A stretch of 64,000 bases of DNA, from the NCBI GenBank assembly GCA_046233135.1, contig JBJXHN010000004.1:434001-498000 (forward strand), given 5' to 3'. Below are positions 8,774-17,377 of the stretch, one piece after another. A program made the position numbers and the translations under genes. Position 1 is the stretch's first letter. The number at the start of each line of letters is the position of its first letter. Under the pieces are notes generated by a model. That model had not been told where the DNA came from. It was given only the letters and a program-made list of their open reading frames with translations, and made no database searches. The stretch comes from JBJXHN01 sp046233135 (GTDB taxonomy: Bacteria > Pseudomonadota > Alphaproteobacteria > Rhodospirillales > Rhodospirillaceae).

Positions 8774-10345
8774 TCAGATGTTCCCCCGGGACAGTTCCCC
8801 GGCGATGTGGTCGGCCTGGCGGATGGCCAGGGCGACGATGGTCAGGGTGGGGTTCTCGGCGGCCCCGGTGGTGAACTGGGAGCCGTCGGAGATGAACAGG
8901 TTGGCGATATCGTGGGTCTGGCCCCAGCGGTTGACCACGCCGTCGCGCGGGTTCTCCGACATGCGGTTGGTGCCCAGATTGTGGGTGGAGGGATAGGGCG
9001 GCGTCGGCAGGGTCCGGGTGGCCCCCACGGCGTCGTAGATCGCCTGCCCCTGTCGGTAGGCGTGGTCGCGCATGGCCCGGTCGTTGGCGTGGTCCGAATA
9101 GTTGACGTTGGCCACGGGCAGGCCGAAGCGGTCTTTCACGGCGTGGTTCAGGGTGATCCGGTTGGTTTCCTGGGGCATGTCTTCGCCGACGATCCACATG
9201 CCGGCCATGTTTTCGTAGTGGTCCAGTGCGGTGGTGAACTCCCGCCCCCAGGCGCCGGGGTCGAGGAAAGCGGCCATGAAGGGCAGGCCCAGGCTCAGGG
9301 TTTCGAATTCGTAGCCGCCGACGAATCCCCGGCCGGGGTCGTGCCGGGCTTCGTCCTGGATGATGCCGGCCATGGTGGTGCCCCGCCACATCCGCACCGG
9401 CTTGTCGAAGATGCCGTAGACCGAGCCGGTCAGGTGGCGCATGTAGTTGCGTCCCACCTGGCCGGAGCTGTTGGCCAGGCCGTCCGGATACAGGGCGCTG
9501 GCGGAATTCAGCAGCAGCCGGGGGCTTTCGATGGAGTTACCGGCGACGCAGACAATGCGGGCCATCTGCTTGTGCTCCACCCCGTCCTCGTCGGCGTAGA
9601 CCACGCCGTTGACCCGGCCGTCGGGGCCGTGTTCGATGCGCAGGGCGTGGACGCGGTCGCGGACCTCCAGATTGCCCGTGGCCTCGCCCCGGGGAATGTC
9701 GGTATAGGCCGCCGACCACTTCGCCCCCCATTTGCAGCCCTGGAAGCAGAATCCGGTCTGATGGCAGGCCAGCCGGTCATCGCCTTCGGCCGAGTTGATG
9801 GCCATGCGGCCGGTGTGGACCTCGGTGTAGCCCAGGGCCTTGGCCCCGGCTTCGAAGACCTTGTAGTTGTTGCTGCCCGGCAGGCCGGCGTTGCCGTTGG
9901 TCCGGGTGACGTTCAGCTTCTTTTCCGCCAGGTCGTACCAGGGGGCCATTTCCTCGGCGTCGATGGGCCAGTCCAGCAGGTTCGCGCCCTGGACGGGGCC
10001 GTAGGTGGTGGCCGCCTTCCATTCGTGGGGCTGGAAGCGCAGCGAGGCGCCGGCCCAGTGGATGGTGGTGCCGCCCACGGCCTTGACAATCCAGGCGGGC
10101 AGGCCGGAAAAGTCCTTGGCCACCCGCCAGTCGCCGCTGGTGGTGCGGGGTTCGGTCCAGGCCAGCTGGCCGAAGCTGTCCCATTCGTCGTTGATGTAGT
10201 CTTCGGGCAAATAGCGGCCGCCCGCTTCCAGCGAGACGACGCTGACGCCCTTCTGCGCCAGTTCGTTGGCCAGCACGCCGCCGCCGGCGCCGGTACCGAT
10301 GATGACGACCACGCTGTCGTCGTTCAGGTCGAAAGGTGCGCTCAT
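8774..10345 (-). CDS. GMC family oxidoreductase, large (FAD) subunit
   Basis: A 523-aa flavoprotein of the glucose-methanol-choline family, of the type that works with a small gluconate 2-dehydrogenase subunit 3-like partner. The N-terminal FAD-binding motif is IIGTGAGGGVLANELA with the acidic end of the second strand in LEAGG. The C-terminal active-site block has STHNLGTNRMS and AAENPTLTIVALA, which hold the conserved His and Asn. Members oxidise sugar acids, aldoses or alcohols; the substrate cannot be assigned. ATG at 10345 is preceded by GGGAGGA. The gene lies 24 bp downstream of the small subunit gene, so the two form one operon. Confidence 0.88.
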   Translation of the reverse strand: MSAPFDLNDDSVVVIIGTGAGGGVLANELAQKGVSVVSLEAGGRYLPEDYINDEWDSFGQLAWTEPRTTSGDWRVAKDFSGLPAWIVKAVGGTTIHWAGASLRFQPHEWKAATTYGPVQGANLLDWPIDAEEMAPWYDLAEKKLNVTRTNGNAGLPGSNNYKVFEAGAKALGYTEVHTGRMAINSAEGDDRLACHQTGFCFQGCKWGAKWSAAYTDIPRGEATGNLEVRDRVHALRIEHGPDGRVNGVVYADEDGVEHKQMARIVCVAGNSIESPRLLLNSASALYPDGLANSSGQVGRNYMRHLTGSVYGIFDKPVRMWRGTTMAGIIQDEARHDPGRGFVGGYEFETLSLGLPFMAAFLDPGAWGREFTTALDHYENMAGMWIVGEDMPQETNRITLNHAVKDRFGLPVANVNYSDHANDRAMRDHAYRQGQAIYDAVGATRTLPTPPYPSTHNLGTNRMSENPRDGVVNRWGQTHDIANLFISDGSQFTTGAAENPTLTIVALAIRQADHIAGELSRGNI

Positions 10346-10369
10346 GATGAAATCCTCCCGGGGTCCGGC

Positions 10370-10894
10370 CTACAGCCACGTGATGTCGTTGAAACCGCGT
10401 TCGATGTAGCCGCCCTTGGAGAAGGACTCGCCCTCGTAGCCGAAGATCGGCCAGATGGCCTTCTGGTTATACAGCCCGGTCACCAGCCCGCCGCGCACGC
10501 GCTGGAAGAAGGCGCTGTCCTCGATGCGGCGGAGCAGGTGCACCCGCTCCCGCTCCCAACCGATGGACAGATAGTCCCGGTCCCCCTGCGCGCGGGCCAG
10601 ATCGTTCAGCATGCGGATGCCCGCCTCGATGTCCGCGGCGTTTTCCGGGGTGTCGTAGCCTTTGACCGCGACCACGTAGTATTCGTCGGCGATCTGGTCA
10701 TGGGGGTAGATGTCGCGGGCCATCTGCACCAGCGTAGCGAAGCTTTGCGGGGCCAGGGCCCGCATTTCCAAGGCCCAGGCCGCGTCGGCGGCGGCGATGA
10801 ACCCGGCGCCGCAGACGAAACAGGCGCCTGCGGCCGTGGCCCGCGCCAAAAGCGCACGCCGAGAGAGCCCTTTCGGGCTGATCTGCTGTGTCAT
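10370..10894 (-). CDS. Gluconate 2-dehydrogenase subunit 3-like protein (Tat-exported)
   Basis: A 174-aa small subunit that probably chaperones and anchors the GMC flavoprotein to the periplasmic face of the membrane. The signal peptide is of the twin-arginine type: SRRALLARATAAG followed by a hydrophobic core. The folded enzyme pair can therefore leave through Tat, the large subunit hitch-hiking because it lacks its own signal. A longer reading frame begins at 10957, but the ATG at 10894 has GGGAGGACA in front and puts the Arg pair near the N-terminus. No haem-c CxxCH motif or cytochrome subunit gene is seen nearby, so the electron acceptor is open. Confidence 0.82.
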   Translation of the reverse strand: MTQQISPKGLSRRALLARATAAGACFVCGAGFIAAADAAWALEMRALAPQSFATLVQMARDIYPHDQIADEYYVVAVKGYDTPENAADIEAGIRMLNDLARAQGDRDYLSIGWERERVHLLRRIEDSAFFQRVRGGLVTGLYNQKAIWPIFGYEGESFSKGGYIERGFNDITWL

Positions 10895-11011
10895 CCTTGT
10901 GTCCTCCCTGGACGGTGCCGCCGGCTTTTTGTTGTTTGGCGCCGGCGGCGGGCTCACTTCACGTGATGTCTTCTGGTATGCGTCGGATGTGTTTGCTGTT
11001 GACGGTGGGCG

Positions 11012-11407
11012 TTACTGGTAGCGGCCGTTCCTTTCCAGCACTTCGATCTGGTAGCCGTCGGGATCGGCGATGAAGAAGAAGCGGGCGACCAGCTCCCCGC
11101 CCGGGGCGAAGTCCACCATCTTGCGCGGTGCCAGGCCGGCGCTGGTCAGGCGGGCATGTTCGGCGGCCAGGTCCGGCACGGTGACGGCCAGGTGGCCGTA
11201 GCCGTCGCCCAGGGTGTAGGGCTCGGTGCGGTCCTTGTTGACCGTCAGTTCGACCTCGATTCCGCTTTCCGGATCGGTCAGGTAGACGAGGGTGAAGGTG
11301 GGGAAGTCCAGCCGGTCCGCGACCTCGAAGCCGAAGGCCTCTCGGTAGAACGCGATGGAACGCGCCTCGTCGAGGACGCGGATCATGCTGTGAATTATCT
11401 TTGCCAT
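11012..11407 (-). CDS. gloA: Lactoylglutathione lyase (glyoxalase I)
   Basis: A 131-aa protein of the vicinal oxygen chelate fold that isomerises the methylglyoxal-glutathione hemithioacetal to S-lactoylglutathione. The four metal ligands are present: His in AKIIHSMIRV, Glu in IEVELTV, His in GYGHLAVTV and Glu in GYQIEVLE. The IRVxD...FYxxxFGF pattern at the N-terminus is typical. The frame extends upstream to 11446, but ATG 11407 follows GGGAGAGG. A methylglyoxal synthase-like gene occurs in the same window at 49.6-50.5 kb, though the two are not linked. Confidence 0.88.
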   Translation of the reverse strand: MAKIIHSMIRVLDEARSIAFYREAFGFEVADRLDFPTFTLVYLTDPESGIEVELTVNKDRTEPYTLGDGYGHLAVTVPDLAAEHARLTSAGLAPRKMVDFAPGGELVARFFFIADPDGYQIEVLERNGRYQ

Positions 11408-11467
11408 ATCCTCTCCCGTGATGGCCGGTTTGCTTGACCGAATCACTTTGGCGGAGAGCGGCGCAAG

Positions 11468-11493
11468 GGGGGTAGTAGCCCCTTACTACCCCC
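11468..11493. repeat. Perfect inverted repeat downstream of the RHH gene
   Basis: GGGGGTAGTA at 11468-11477 pairs with TACTACCCCC at 11484-11493 across a 6-nt loop. It lies between the ribbon-helix-helix gene (stop at 11517) and the glyoxalase start. No T-run follows on either strand, so it is either a poor terminator or a protein-binding site for the adjacent RHH protein. Confidence 0.5.
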
Positions 11494-11516
11494 GGAGTCG
11501 CGGCGGGAGCAGGGGC

Positions 11517-11831
11517 TTATTCGGCGGCCATCAGGTTCCGGCCGGTGCCGGTGCCGCAGGTGGGGGCGGTGCCTTTGTTGGCCAGGAAGATCAGGCAGGC
11601 CGACCGCAGCAGAGAGGTGAAGTTGGACGGCTCTCCGCGCAATTCCAGAACCTCGGAATGGAGCTTGGAGATAAAGGCCGGGGTGGTGATGCCCTCGGCG
11701 TCGGAAATTTCGTCGATAATGGCCCAGAAGGCGTTTTCCAGCCGGATGCTGGTGCTTTGGCCGTTCAGCCGCAGGCGCCGCGTGGTGCTGGCGTAACGCT
11801 CGGGATCCTGTCCCGCGAAAACCTGGCACAT
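11517..11831 (-). CDS. Ribbon-helix-helix domain protein
   Basis: A 104-aa protein of the RHH_4 type found in alphaproteobacteria. It has an N-terminal MCQVFAGQDPERY leader, a beta strand in STSIRLENAFW, then two helices (AIIDEISDAEGITTPAFISKL and a second about residues 65-85). RHH proteins bind DNA as dimers through paired beta strands, so this may be a small transcriptional regulator, but the target is unknown. ATG 11831 is preceded by AGGAGGACAA; the upstream reading frame to 11918 is Pro/Arg/Asp low complexity and probably not translated. It is divergent from the M16 peptidase pair. Confidence 0.7.
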   Translation of the reverse strand: MCQVFAGQDPERYASTTRRLRLNGQSTSIRLENAFWAIIDEISDAEGITTPAFISKLHSEVLELRGEPSNFTSLLRSACLIFLANKGTAPTCGTGTGRNLMAAE

Positions 11832-12089
11832 GGTCGTTGTCCTCCTGTCCGGAGCCGGCCGGTTTTCGTCCGCCCTGTTTTCGTCCGCGGGGGCCGGTCT
11901 CCCGATCTGGGTTATCATCGTCGTTAGATGCGCCCGCTGTCAAACCGGCCGGAAGGGTACCTTAGGCCTGGAAGAAGGGGGGTAGCCGCGGTCCTTTATG
12001 GCGGTCTTGGGGCAGCGCGTTGCGGGGGCTTGTGGGGGGACCCATATCGGCTCAACCCGTGTTGTTTCCGATCCGGAGGTTCCCGCCCC

Positions 12090-13499
12090 ATGATGACCGC
12101 CCCCTGCCCGGGCGCCTGTCCGCCTCGCCGGTCCCGCGTGTTGCCGGCCCGTGTCTTGCCGGCTTTCGTCTTCCTGGCCCTGGTCGGGCTGGTTTTGCCC
12201 CTCGGCTGGCCCGGCCCGGCCCGTGCTCAGGTGTTCGAGCCGGAGACCTTCACCCTGGACAACGGCTTGCAGGTGGTGGTTCTGCCCGACCACCGGGCGC
12301 CGGTGGTCCATCAGATGGTGTGGTACAAGGTCGGGGCGGCCGACGAGCCGCCGGGCAAATCGGGCATCGCCCATCTGCTGGAACACTTGATGTTCAAGGG
12401 CACCAAGACCCTGCCCGCCGGCCGCTTCTCCGAGATCGTGGCCGCCCACGGCGGGCGGGACAATGCCTTCACCAGCAGCGACTATACCGCCTACTACCAG
12501 ACCATCTCGCGGGATAACCTGGAGATGGTGATGGAGATGGAAGCCGACCGCATGGCCAACCTCTCGCTGGATCCCGAGGACGTGAAGACCGAGTTGCAGG
12601 TGGTCCGCGAGGAACGCCGCAGCCGCACCGACAACGAACCCCGCGCCCTGCTGGGCGAACGGATGGATCAGGCGCTGTGGGTGACCCACCCTTACAAGAA
12701 CCCGGTGATCGGCTGGGAAGGGGAGCTGGCGGCCCTGACCCTGGACGACGCCATCGACTTCTACAGACACTGGTACGGTCCCAACAATGCGGTGCTGATC
12801 GTTGCCGGCGACATCACCGCCGAGGAATTGCGCCCCCTGGCCGAGCGGATCTACGGCCCCGTCCCCCGGGTCGACGTGCCGAAGCGGGAGCGGGTGGGCA
12901 CCCTGCCGCCACCGCTGGACGCCACCCTGGTGATGCGCCATGCCCAGGTGACCCAGCCGACTTTCACCCGCCAGCTGATCGCGCCCAGCTATGCCCGTGA
13001 TCCCGACGGTCAGGCCTATGCCCTGCAGGTGCTTGACGAGATCCTGGGCGGCGGGGCCACCAGCCGGCTGTATCGCAGCCTGGTGGTCGATCAGGCCATC
13101 GCCGTCTCGGCCGGCAGCTACTACCGGGCCAGCGCCCTGGACTGGGGGGTCTTCGGCTTTTACGGCAGCCCGCGCGACGGGGTGGAGACCGAGGCCCTGG
13201 TGGCCGCCGTCGAGGCCGAGATCGCCCGCCTGCTGAGCGATGGCGTGACGGACGAGGAGGTGGCCAATGCCAAGCACCGCCTGACCGCCGGTCTGGTCTA
13301 TGCCCGCGACAGCCTGTCCGACGGCGCCCAGGCCATCGGCACGGCGGTGACCACCGGCAGCACGCCGGCCGATGTGGAAGCCTGGCCCGACCGTATCCGC
13401 GCCGTCACCGCCGAGGACGTGATGACCGCCGCCCGCACCCTGCTGGGGGGGCATACCGCCTCCGTCACCGGCATCCTGCTTCCCGAACCCCGGAGTTGA
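12090..13499 (+). CDS. M16 family zinc metallopeptidase, active subunit
   Basis: A 469-aa exported pitrilysin/insulinase-type protease. The signal peptide covers about residues 1-46, with a hydrophobic core around FVFLALVGLVLPL. The inverted zinc motif HxxEH is intact as HLLEH at residues 95-99, and the downstream acidic helix containing TELQVVREERR supplies the third ligand. The C-terminal R/Y pair region (GGGATSRLYRSLVVDQAI) is also present. ATG 12090 follows GGAGG at 12074-12078; the upstream frame to 11928 does not look coding. It is followed at once by a second, catalytically dead M16 gene. Such pairs form heterodimers in the periplasm where only one chain holds zinc. Confidence 0.9.
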   Translation: MMTAPCPGACPPRRSRVLPARVLPAFVFLALVGLVLPLGWPGPARAQVFEPETFTLDNGLQVVVLPDHRAPVVHQMVWYKVGAADEPPGKSGIAHLLEHLMFKGTKTLPAGRFSEIVAAHGGRDNAFTSSDYTAYYQTISRDNLEMVMEMEADRMANLSLDPEDVKTELQVVREERRSRTDNEPRALLGERMDQALWVTHPYKNPVIGWEGELAALTLDDAIDFYRHWYGPNNAVLIVAGDITAEELRPLAERIYGPVPRVDVPKRERVGTLPPPLDATLVMRHAQVTQPTFTRQLIAPSYARDPDGQAYALQVLDEILGGGATSRLYRSLVVDQAIAVSAGSYYRASALDWGVFGFYGSPRDGVETEALVAAVEAEIARLLSDGVTDEEVANAKHRLTAGLVYARDSLSDGAQAIGTAVTTGSTPADVEAWPDRIRAVTAEDVMTAARTLLGGHTASVTGILLPEPRS

Positions 13500-13504
13500 G
13501 GTCC

Positions 13505-14941
13505 ATGGTTTCCGTTTCTTCCATCGCCCGCGTGGTGGCCTCCTCCGCGTCCCCTTCCTCTTTTTTGGCGCCGGCCCGGATGACGGGGCGGGCGGCCGTT
13601 GCGCTGATGAGCCTGCTGGTGCTTGCGGCTGCCGGGCTGATGCTGTTGCCCGCCCCGGTACGGGCGGCGGTGGATGTGCAGACGGTGACCAGTGACAAGG
13701 GGCTGACGGCCTTTCTGGTCAGCGACGATACCCTGCCCATCGTCACCCTGGAATTCATGATTCCGGCCGGTGCAGCCTATGATCCCGACGACAAGAGCGG
13801 TCTGGCCACCCTGGTGTCGGGCCTGCTGGACGAGGGTGCGGGACCCTATGATTCGCTGGCCTTCCAGACGAAGCTGGAAGATCTGGCCATCAGCCTGTCG
13901 TTTGACGCCGGGCAGGAGATGTTCTCCGGTTCGTTGAAGACGTTGAAGGAGAACGTGGGCGAGGCTTTCGAACTGCTGCACCTGGCCCTGACGCAGCCGC
14001 GCTTTGACGAGGAACCGGTGGAGCGCATCCGCGCCCAGGTGCTGGCGGGCCTGCGCCGCGACCAGGGCGATCCGAATTTCCTGGCGCGCCGGGCCTGGTC
14101 GGAAGCGGTGTTCGGCGACCATCCGTACGCCCGCAACACCGAAGGCACGCCCGAGAGCGTGGCGGCCCTGACCCGCCAGGATCTGGTGGACTGGACGAAG
14201 ACGCATCTCGGCCGGGGCACCATCCACATCGGCGTGGCCGGGGATATCTCGGCGGACGCATTGTCGGCCCTGCTGGACAAGACCTTCGGCGACCTGCCGG
14301 TGGACCCGGCCCTGGCGCCCCTGCCGGCCCCGAGCCCGGTGTATGACGGCGGCACGACGGTGATCCCGATGGAGATCCCCCAATCGGTGGCGGTGATCGG
14401 CCAGGCGGGGATTCCGCGCGAGCACCCGGACTGGCGGATCGCTTATACCATCAACTACATCCTGGGCGGTGGCGGCTTCTCGTCGCGGCTGATGGAGGAG
14501 GTGCGGGAGAAGCGGGGGCTGGCCTATTCGGCCTACAGCTACATCTACCCCCTGGGCGAGACGGGGGTGTGGATGGGCGGCACGGCGACCCGCAACGAGA
14601 AGATGGGCGAATCCCTGTCGGTGATCCGGGACGAATGGCGCCGCATGGCCGAAAACGGGCCGACGGCGGACGAGCTGGAGACGGCGAAGACCTATCTGCT
14701 GGGGGCTTGGCCCTTGCAGTTCACCAACACCGGGTCGATTGCCGGCATGCTGGCGGCGATGCGCCGCTGGGACCTGCCGGCGGACTACATCCAGACCCGC
14801 AACGCCGAGGTGGAGGCGATCACCCTGGACGACGTCCGCCGCGTCGCCCGCGATCTGATGACGCCCGACAACCTGACCGCCGTGGTGGTCGGCCAGCCGG
14901 AAGGGCTGGACGGGGACGAGGCGAAGGGGGAGGTGAATTGA
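13505..14941 (+). CDS. M16 family peptidase-like protein, non-catalytic partner
   Basis: A 478-aa partner of the preceding protease. It has an N-terminal hydrophobic export segment at about residues 31-55, ending near PVRA. Where the active subunit has HLLEH this protein reads ATLVSGLLDEG, so the zinc ligands are missing. The C-terminal substrate-binding block is kept (GGGGFSSRLMEEVREKRGLAYSAYS), as is usual for the regulatory half of an M16 heterodimer. The ATG at 13505 lies 6 bp after the upstream stop; a TTG at 13496 would overlap it, but AGTTGAGG serves better as the ribosome site for 13505. Confidence 0.88.
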   Translation: MVSVSSIARVVASSASPSSFLAPARMTGRAAVALMSLLVLAAAGLMLLPAPVRAAVDVQTVTSDKGLTAFLVSDDTLPIVTLEFMIPAGAAYDPDDKSGLATLVSGLLDEGAGPYDSLAFQTKLEDLAISLSFDAGQEMFSGSLKTLKENVGEAFELLHLALTQPRFDEEPVERIRAQVLAGLRRDQGDPNFLARRAWSEAVFGDHPYARNTEGTPESVAALTRQDLVDWTKTHLGRGTIHIGVAGDISADALSALLDKTFGDLPVDPALAPLPAPSPVYDGGTTVIPMEIPQSVAVIGQAGIPREHPDWRIAYTINYILGGGGFSSRLMEEVREKRGLAYSAYSYIYPLGETGVWMGGTATRNEKMGESLSVIRDEWRRMAENGPTADELETAKTYLLGAWPLQFTNTGSIAGMLAAMRRWDLPADYIQTRNAEVEAITLDDVRRVARDLMTPDNLTAVVVGQPEGLDGDEAKGEVN

Positions 14942-15002
14942 CAGGATGCGTCGTAGAACGCCATCCTTTGTTAGAGGACACTTATGAAAAAGCGAACGGG
15001 TG

Positions 15003-15446
15003 ATGCCTAGATCCGGCCTCTACGATCAGGACTTCCATGCTTGGGCGAATGAACAGGCTGCCTTGCTGCGGGCTGGGAATCTTGCTGCCGCCGATTTGGA
15101 GAACATCGCCGAGGAAATTGAAAGCATGGGACGGAGTGAGCAGCGGGAACTGGAAAGCCGTCTGGCCATCCTGGTGCTCCACCTCCTAAAGTGGCGGTTC
15201 CAGCCGACATTTCGCGGAAACAGCTGGCGCTACAGCGTTATGGAACAGCGGCGAAAGCTGGAGCGCCATCTTCGGCAGAACCCCAGCCTTCGTGCCAAGC
15301 TGAGTGAGACGATCATCGACGCCTATGGGGATGCGGTGATCGAAGCCGCGCGGGAAACCGGGCTGGATATGGTCACTTTTCCTGCTGACTGCCCCTGGGC
15401 CTATGACCAGATGATGGACCCCGCCTTCTGGCCGGAGACCCCCTGA
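15003..15446 (+). CDS. DUF29 family protein
   Basis: A 147-aa cytoplasmic protein of the DUF29 family, common in cyanobacteria and proteobacteria and of unknown function. The family hallmarks are visible: LYDQDFHAWANEQAALLR at the start, NIAEEIESMGRSEQRELESRL, and LLKWRFQP followed by SWRYSVMEQRRKLERHL. A GTG at 15000 is an alternative start. Just upstream a 9-codon mini-ORF (ATG 14984, stop TAG 15008-15010) has a better ribosome site (AGAGGA) and overlaps this start, so translation may be coupled to it. There is no obvious link to its neighbours. Confidence 0.8.
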   Translation: MPRSGLYDQDFHAWANEQAALLRAGNLAAADLENIAEEIESMGRSEQRELESRLAILVLHLLKWRFQPTFRGNSWRYSVMEQRRKLERHLRQNPSLRAKLSETIIDAYGDAVIEAARETGLDMVTFPADCPWAYDQMMDPAFWPETP

Positions 15447-15522
15447 CCCCTCCCCAAGCGCTCTCGCACGCGCTATTTTCTCCTCCACGGTCCGGCTCGC
15501 TCCGGTCCGGTCCATCCTGTCC

Positions 15523-15639
15523 CTAGATCAAACTGCCTTAAATCTGCATCGATTTACGGCAGGCACTTTGATCTAGAATCATATGGTTGGAGCATCGAGT
15601 GGACCGGAAAACCGGTTCCTACTTTTCCGCTCGATGCTC
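15523..15639. repeat. Mosaic palindromic intergenic repeat (two stem-loops)
   Basis: Two adjacent palindromes fill the gap before pgi. The first (15523-15576) has outer arms CTAGATCAAA and TTTGATCTAG, and an inner AAATCTGCATCGATTT hairpin. The second (15590-15639) has outer arms GAGCATCGAG and CTCGATGCTC around GGAAAACCGGTTCC and ACTTTTCC. The second resembles the dispersed palindromes common in alphaproteobacterial genomes. A 15-bp piece of the first arm recurs at 58652-58666. No function is shown; such elements can act as mRNA 3' structures. Confidence 0.7.
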
Positions 15640-15683
15640 TGGCGGTTCCGCCCGTTCCGAAGCTCAGACGTCCTGGAGGCCTC

Positions 15684-17330
15684 ATGACCACCGACCGTAC
15701 CAGCCTGCCGGCCTGGCGGGCGCTTGCCGCGCATGCCCGGGCCATGGAAGGCGTGCATCTGCGCGACCTGTTCGCCAGCGATCCCGACCGCTTCCGGCGC
15801 TTCCATCTGAGCCTCGGCGATATGCTGGTGGACATCTCCAAGAACCGGGTGACCGACGAAACCATGACCCTGCTGCTCTCCCTGGCGCGCGAAGCCGGGG
15901 TGGAAGAGCGGCGGGACGCCATGCTCTCCGGCGCACCGATCAACAGCACCGAACAGCGCGCCGTGCTCCATACCGCCCTGCGCGATCCCGACGGCGCGCC
16001 GGTTCTGGTGGCCGGCGAGGACGTCAAGCCGGGCATCCGCGGCGTGCTCGCCGCCATGGAGCGCTTCGTCGAGGCGGTGCGCGACGGCCGCCACAAGGGC
16101 GCCACCGGCCTGCCCATCCGCACCGTGGTCAATATCGGCATCGGCGGTTCCGACCTGGGGCCGGTGATGGTCACCGAGGCGCTGAAACCCTACGCCAGGC
16201 GGGATCTGGACGTGCGCTTCGTCTCCAACGTCGACGGCACCCATATGGCCGAATGCCTGCGCGACCTGGATCCCGCCACCACCCTGTTCCTGGTCGCCTC
16301 GAAGACCTTCACCACCCAGGAAACCCTGACCAACGCCCATACCGCGCGGACCTGGCTGGTCGGCACCCTGGGCGACGCGGCCGTGGCCAACCATTTCGCC
16401 GCCCTGTCCACCAACGAAAAGGGCGTCACCGACTTCGGGATCGATCCGGCCAACATGTTCGGCTTCTGGGACTGGGTCGGCGGGCGCTATTCCCTGTGGT
16501 CGGCCATCGGCCTGCCCATCGCCATCGCCATCGGCATGGATAACTTCCGCGCCCTGCTGGCCGGGGCGCAGGCCATGGATGCCCACTTCCGCGATGCGCC
16601 GCTGGACCGGAACCTGCCCGTGCTGCTGGCTCTTCTCGGCCTGTGGTACCAGGATTTCCTGGGCGCCACCGCCTATGCCGTGCTGCCCTACGACCAGTAC
16701 CTGCATCGCCTGCCCGCCTACCTGCAGCAGCTGGACATGGAAAGCAACGGCAAGCGGGTCACCCTGGACGGCGCGGACGTCGGCTATGCCACCGGCCCCA
16801 TCCTGTTCGGCGAGCCGGGCACCAACGGCCAGCACAGCTTCTATCAGCTGATCCACCAGGGCACCCATCTGATCCCCTGCGACTTCATCGCCTCGGCCAA
16901 CAGCCACAATCCGCTGGGCCGCCACCATCCGATCCTGCTGTCCAACGTCTTCGCCCAGACCGAAGCCCTGATGCGCGGCAAGACCGAGGATGAAGCCCGC
17001 ACCGAGCTGGAAGCCCAGGGCCTGTCCGGTGATGCCCTGGAAGCCCTGCTGCCCCACAAGGTCTTCCCCGGCAACCGCCCGACCACCACCATCCTGTTCA
17101 GGCAGCTGGACCCCGCCGCCCTGGGCATGCTGATCGCGCTCTACGAGCACAAGGTCCACGTCCAGGCCACCTTGTGGAACATCAACGCCTATGACCAGTG
17201 GGGCGTGGAACTGGGCAAGCAGCTCGCCAAGGCCATCCTGCCGGAACTGGAGGACGACAGCCGGCCGCTGTCCCATGACAGTTCCACCAACGGACTCATT
17301 GAACACTACAGACAGATGCGCGATAAATAG
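15684..17330 (+). CDS. pgi: Glucose-6-phosphate isomerase
   Basis: A 548-aa enzyme that interconverts glucose 6-phosphate and fructose 6-phosphate. Family signatures are complete: the VNIGIGGSDLGPVM phosphate loop, FVSNVDGTHM, the SKTFTTQET loop, the GGRYSLWSAIGLPIAI signature with the catalytic region following, and the C-terminal DQWGVELGKQLA signature. The length matches the long bacterial/eukaryotic type. The ATG follows CTGGAGGCCTC. It stands alone behind a palindromic repeat; mutL follows 47 bp later on the same strand. Confidence 0.97.
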   Translation: MTTDRTSLPAWRALAAHARAMEGVHLRDLFASDPDRFRRFHLSLGDMLVDISKNRVTDETMTLLLSLAREAGVEERRDAMLSGAPINSTEQRAVLHTALRDPDGAPVLVAGEDVKPGIRGVLAAMERFVEAVRDGRHKGATGLPIRTVVNIGIGGSDLGPVMVTEALKPYARRDLDVRFVSNVDGTHMAECLRDLDPATTLFLVASKTFTTQETLTNAHTARTWLVGTLGDAAVANHFAALSTNEKGVTDFGIDPANMFGFWDWVGGRYSLWSAIGLPIAIAIGMDNFRALLAGAQAMDAHFRDAPLDRNLPVLLALLGLWYQDFLGATAYAVLPYDQYLHRLPAYLQQLDMESNGKRVTLDGADVGYATGPILFGEPGTNGQHSFYQLIHQGTHLIPCDFIASANSHNPLGRHHPILLSNVFAQTEALMRGKTEDEARTELEAQGLSGDALEALLPHKVFPGNRPTTTILFRQLDPAALGMLIALYEHKVHVQATLWNINAYDQWGVELGKQLAKAILPELEDDSRPLSHDSSTNGLIEHYRQMRDK

Positions 17331-17377
17331 GGGCCACCATATATAGGTCTCCTTTTACCCCTTTGGGGATGTCATCC

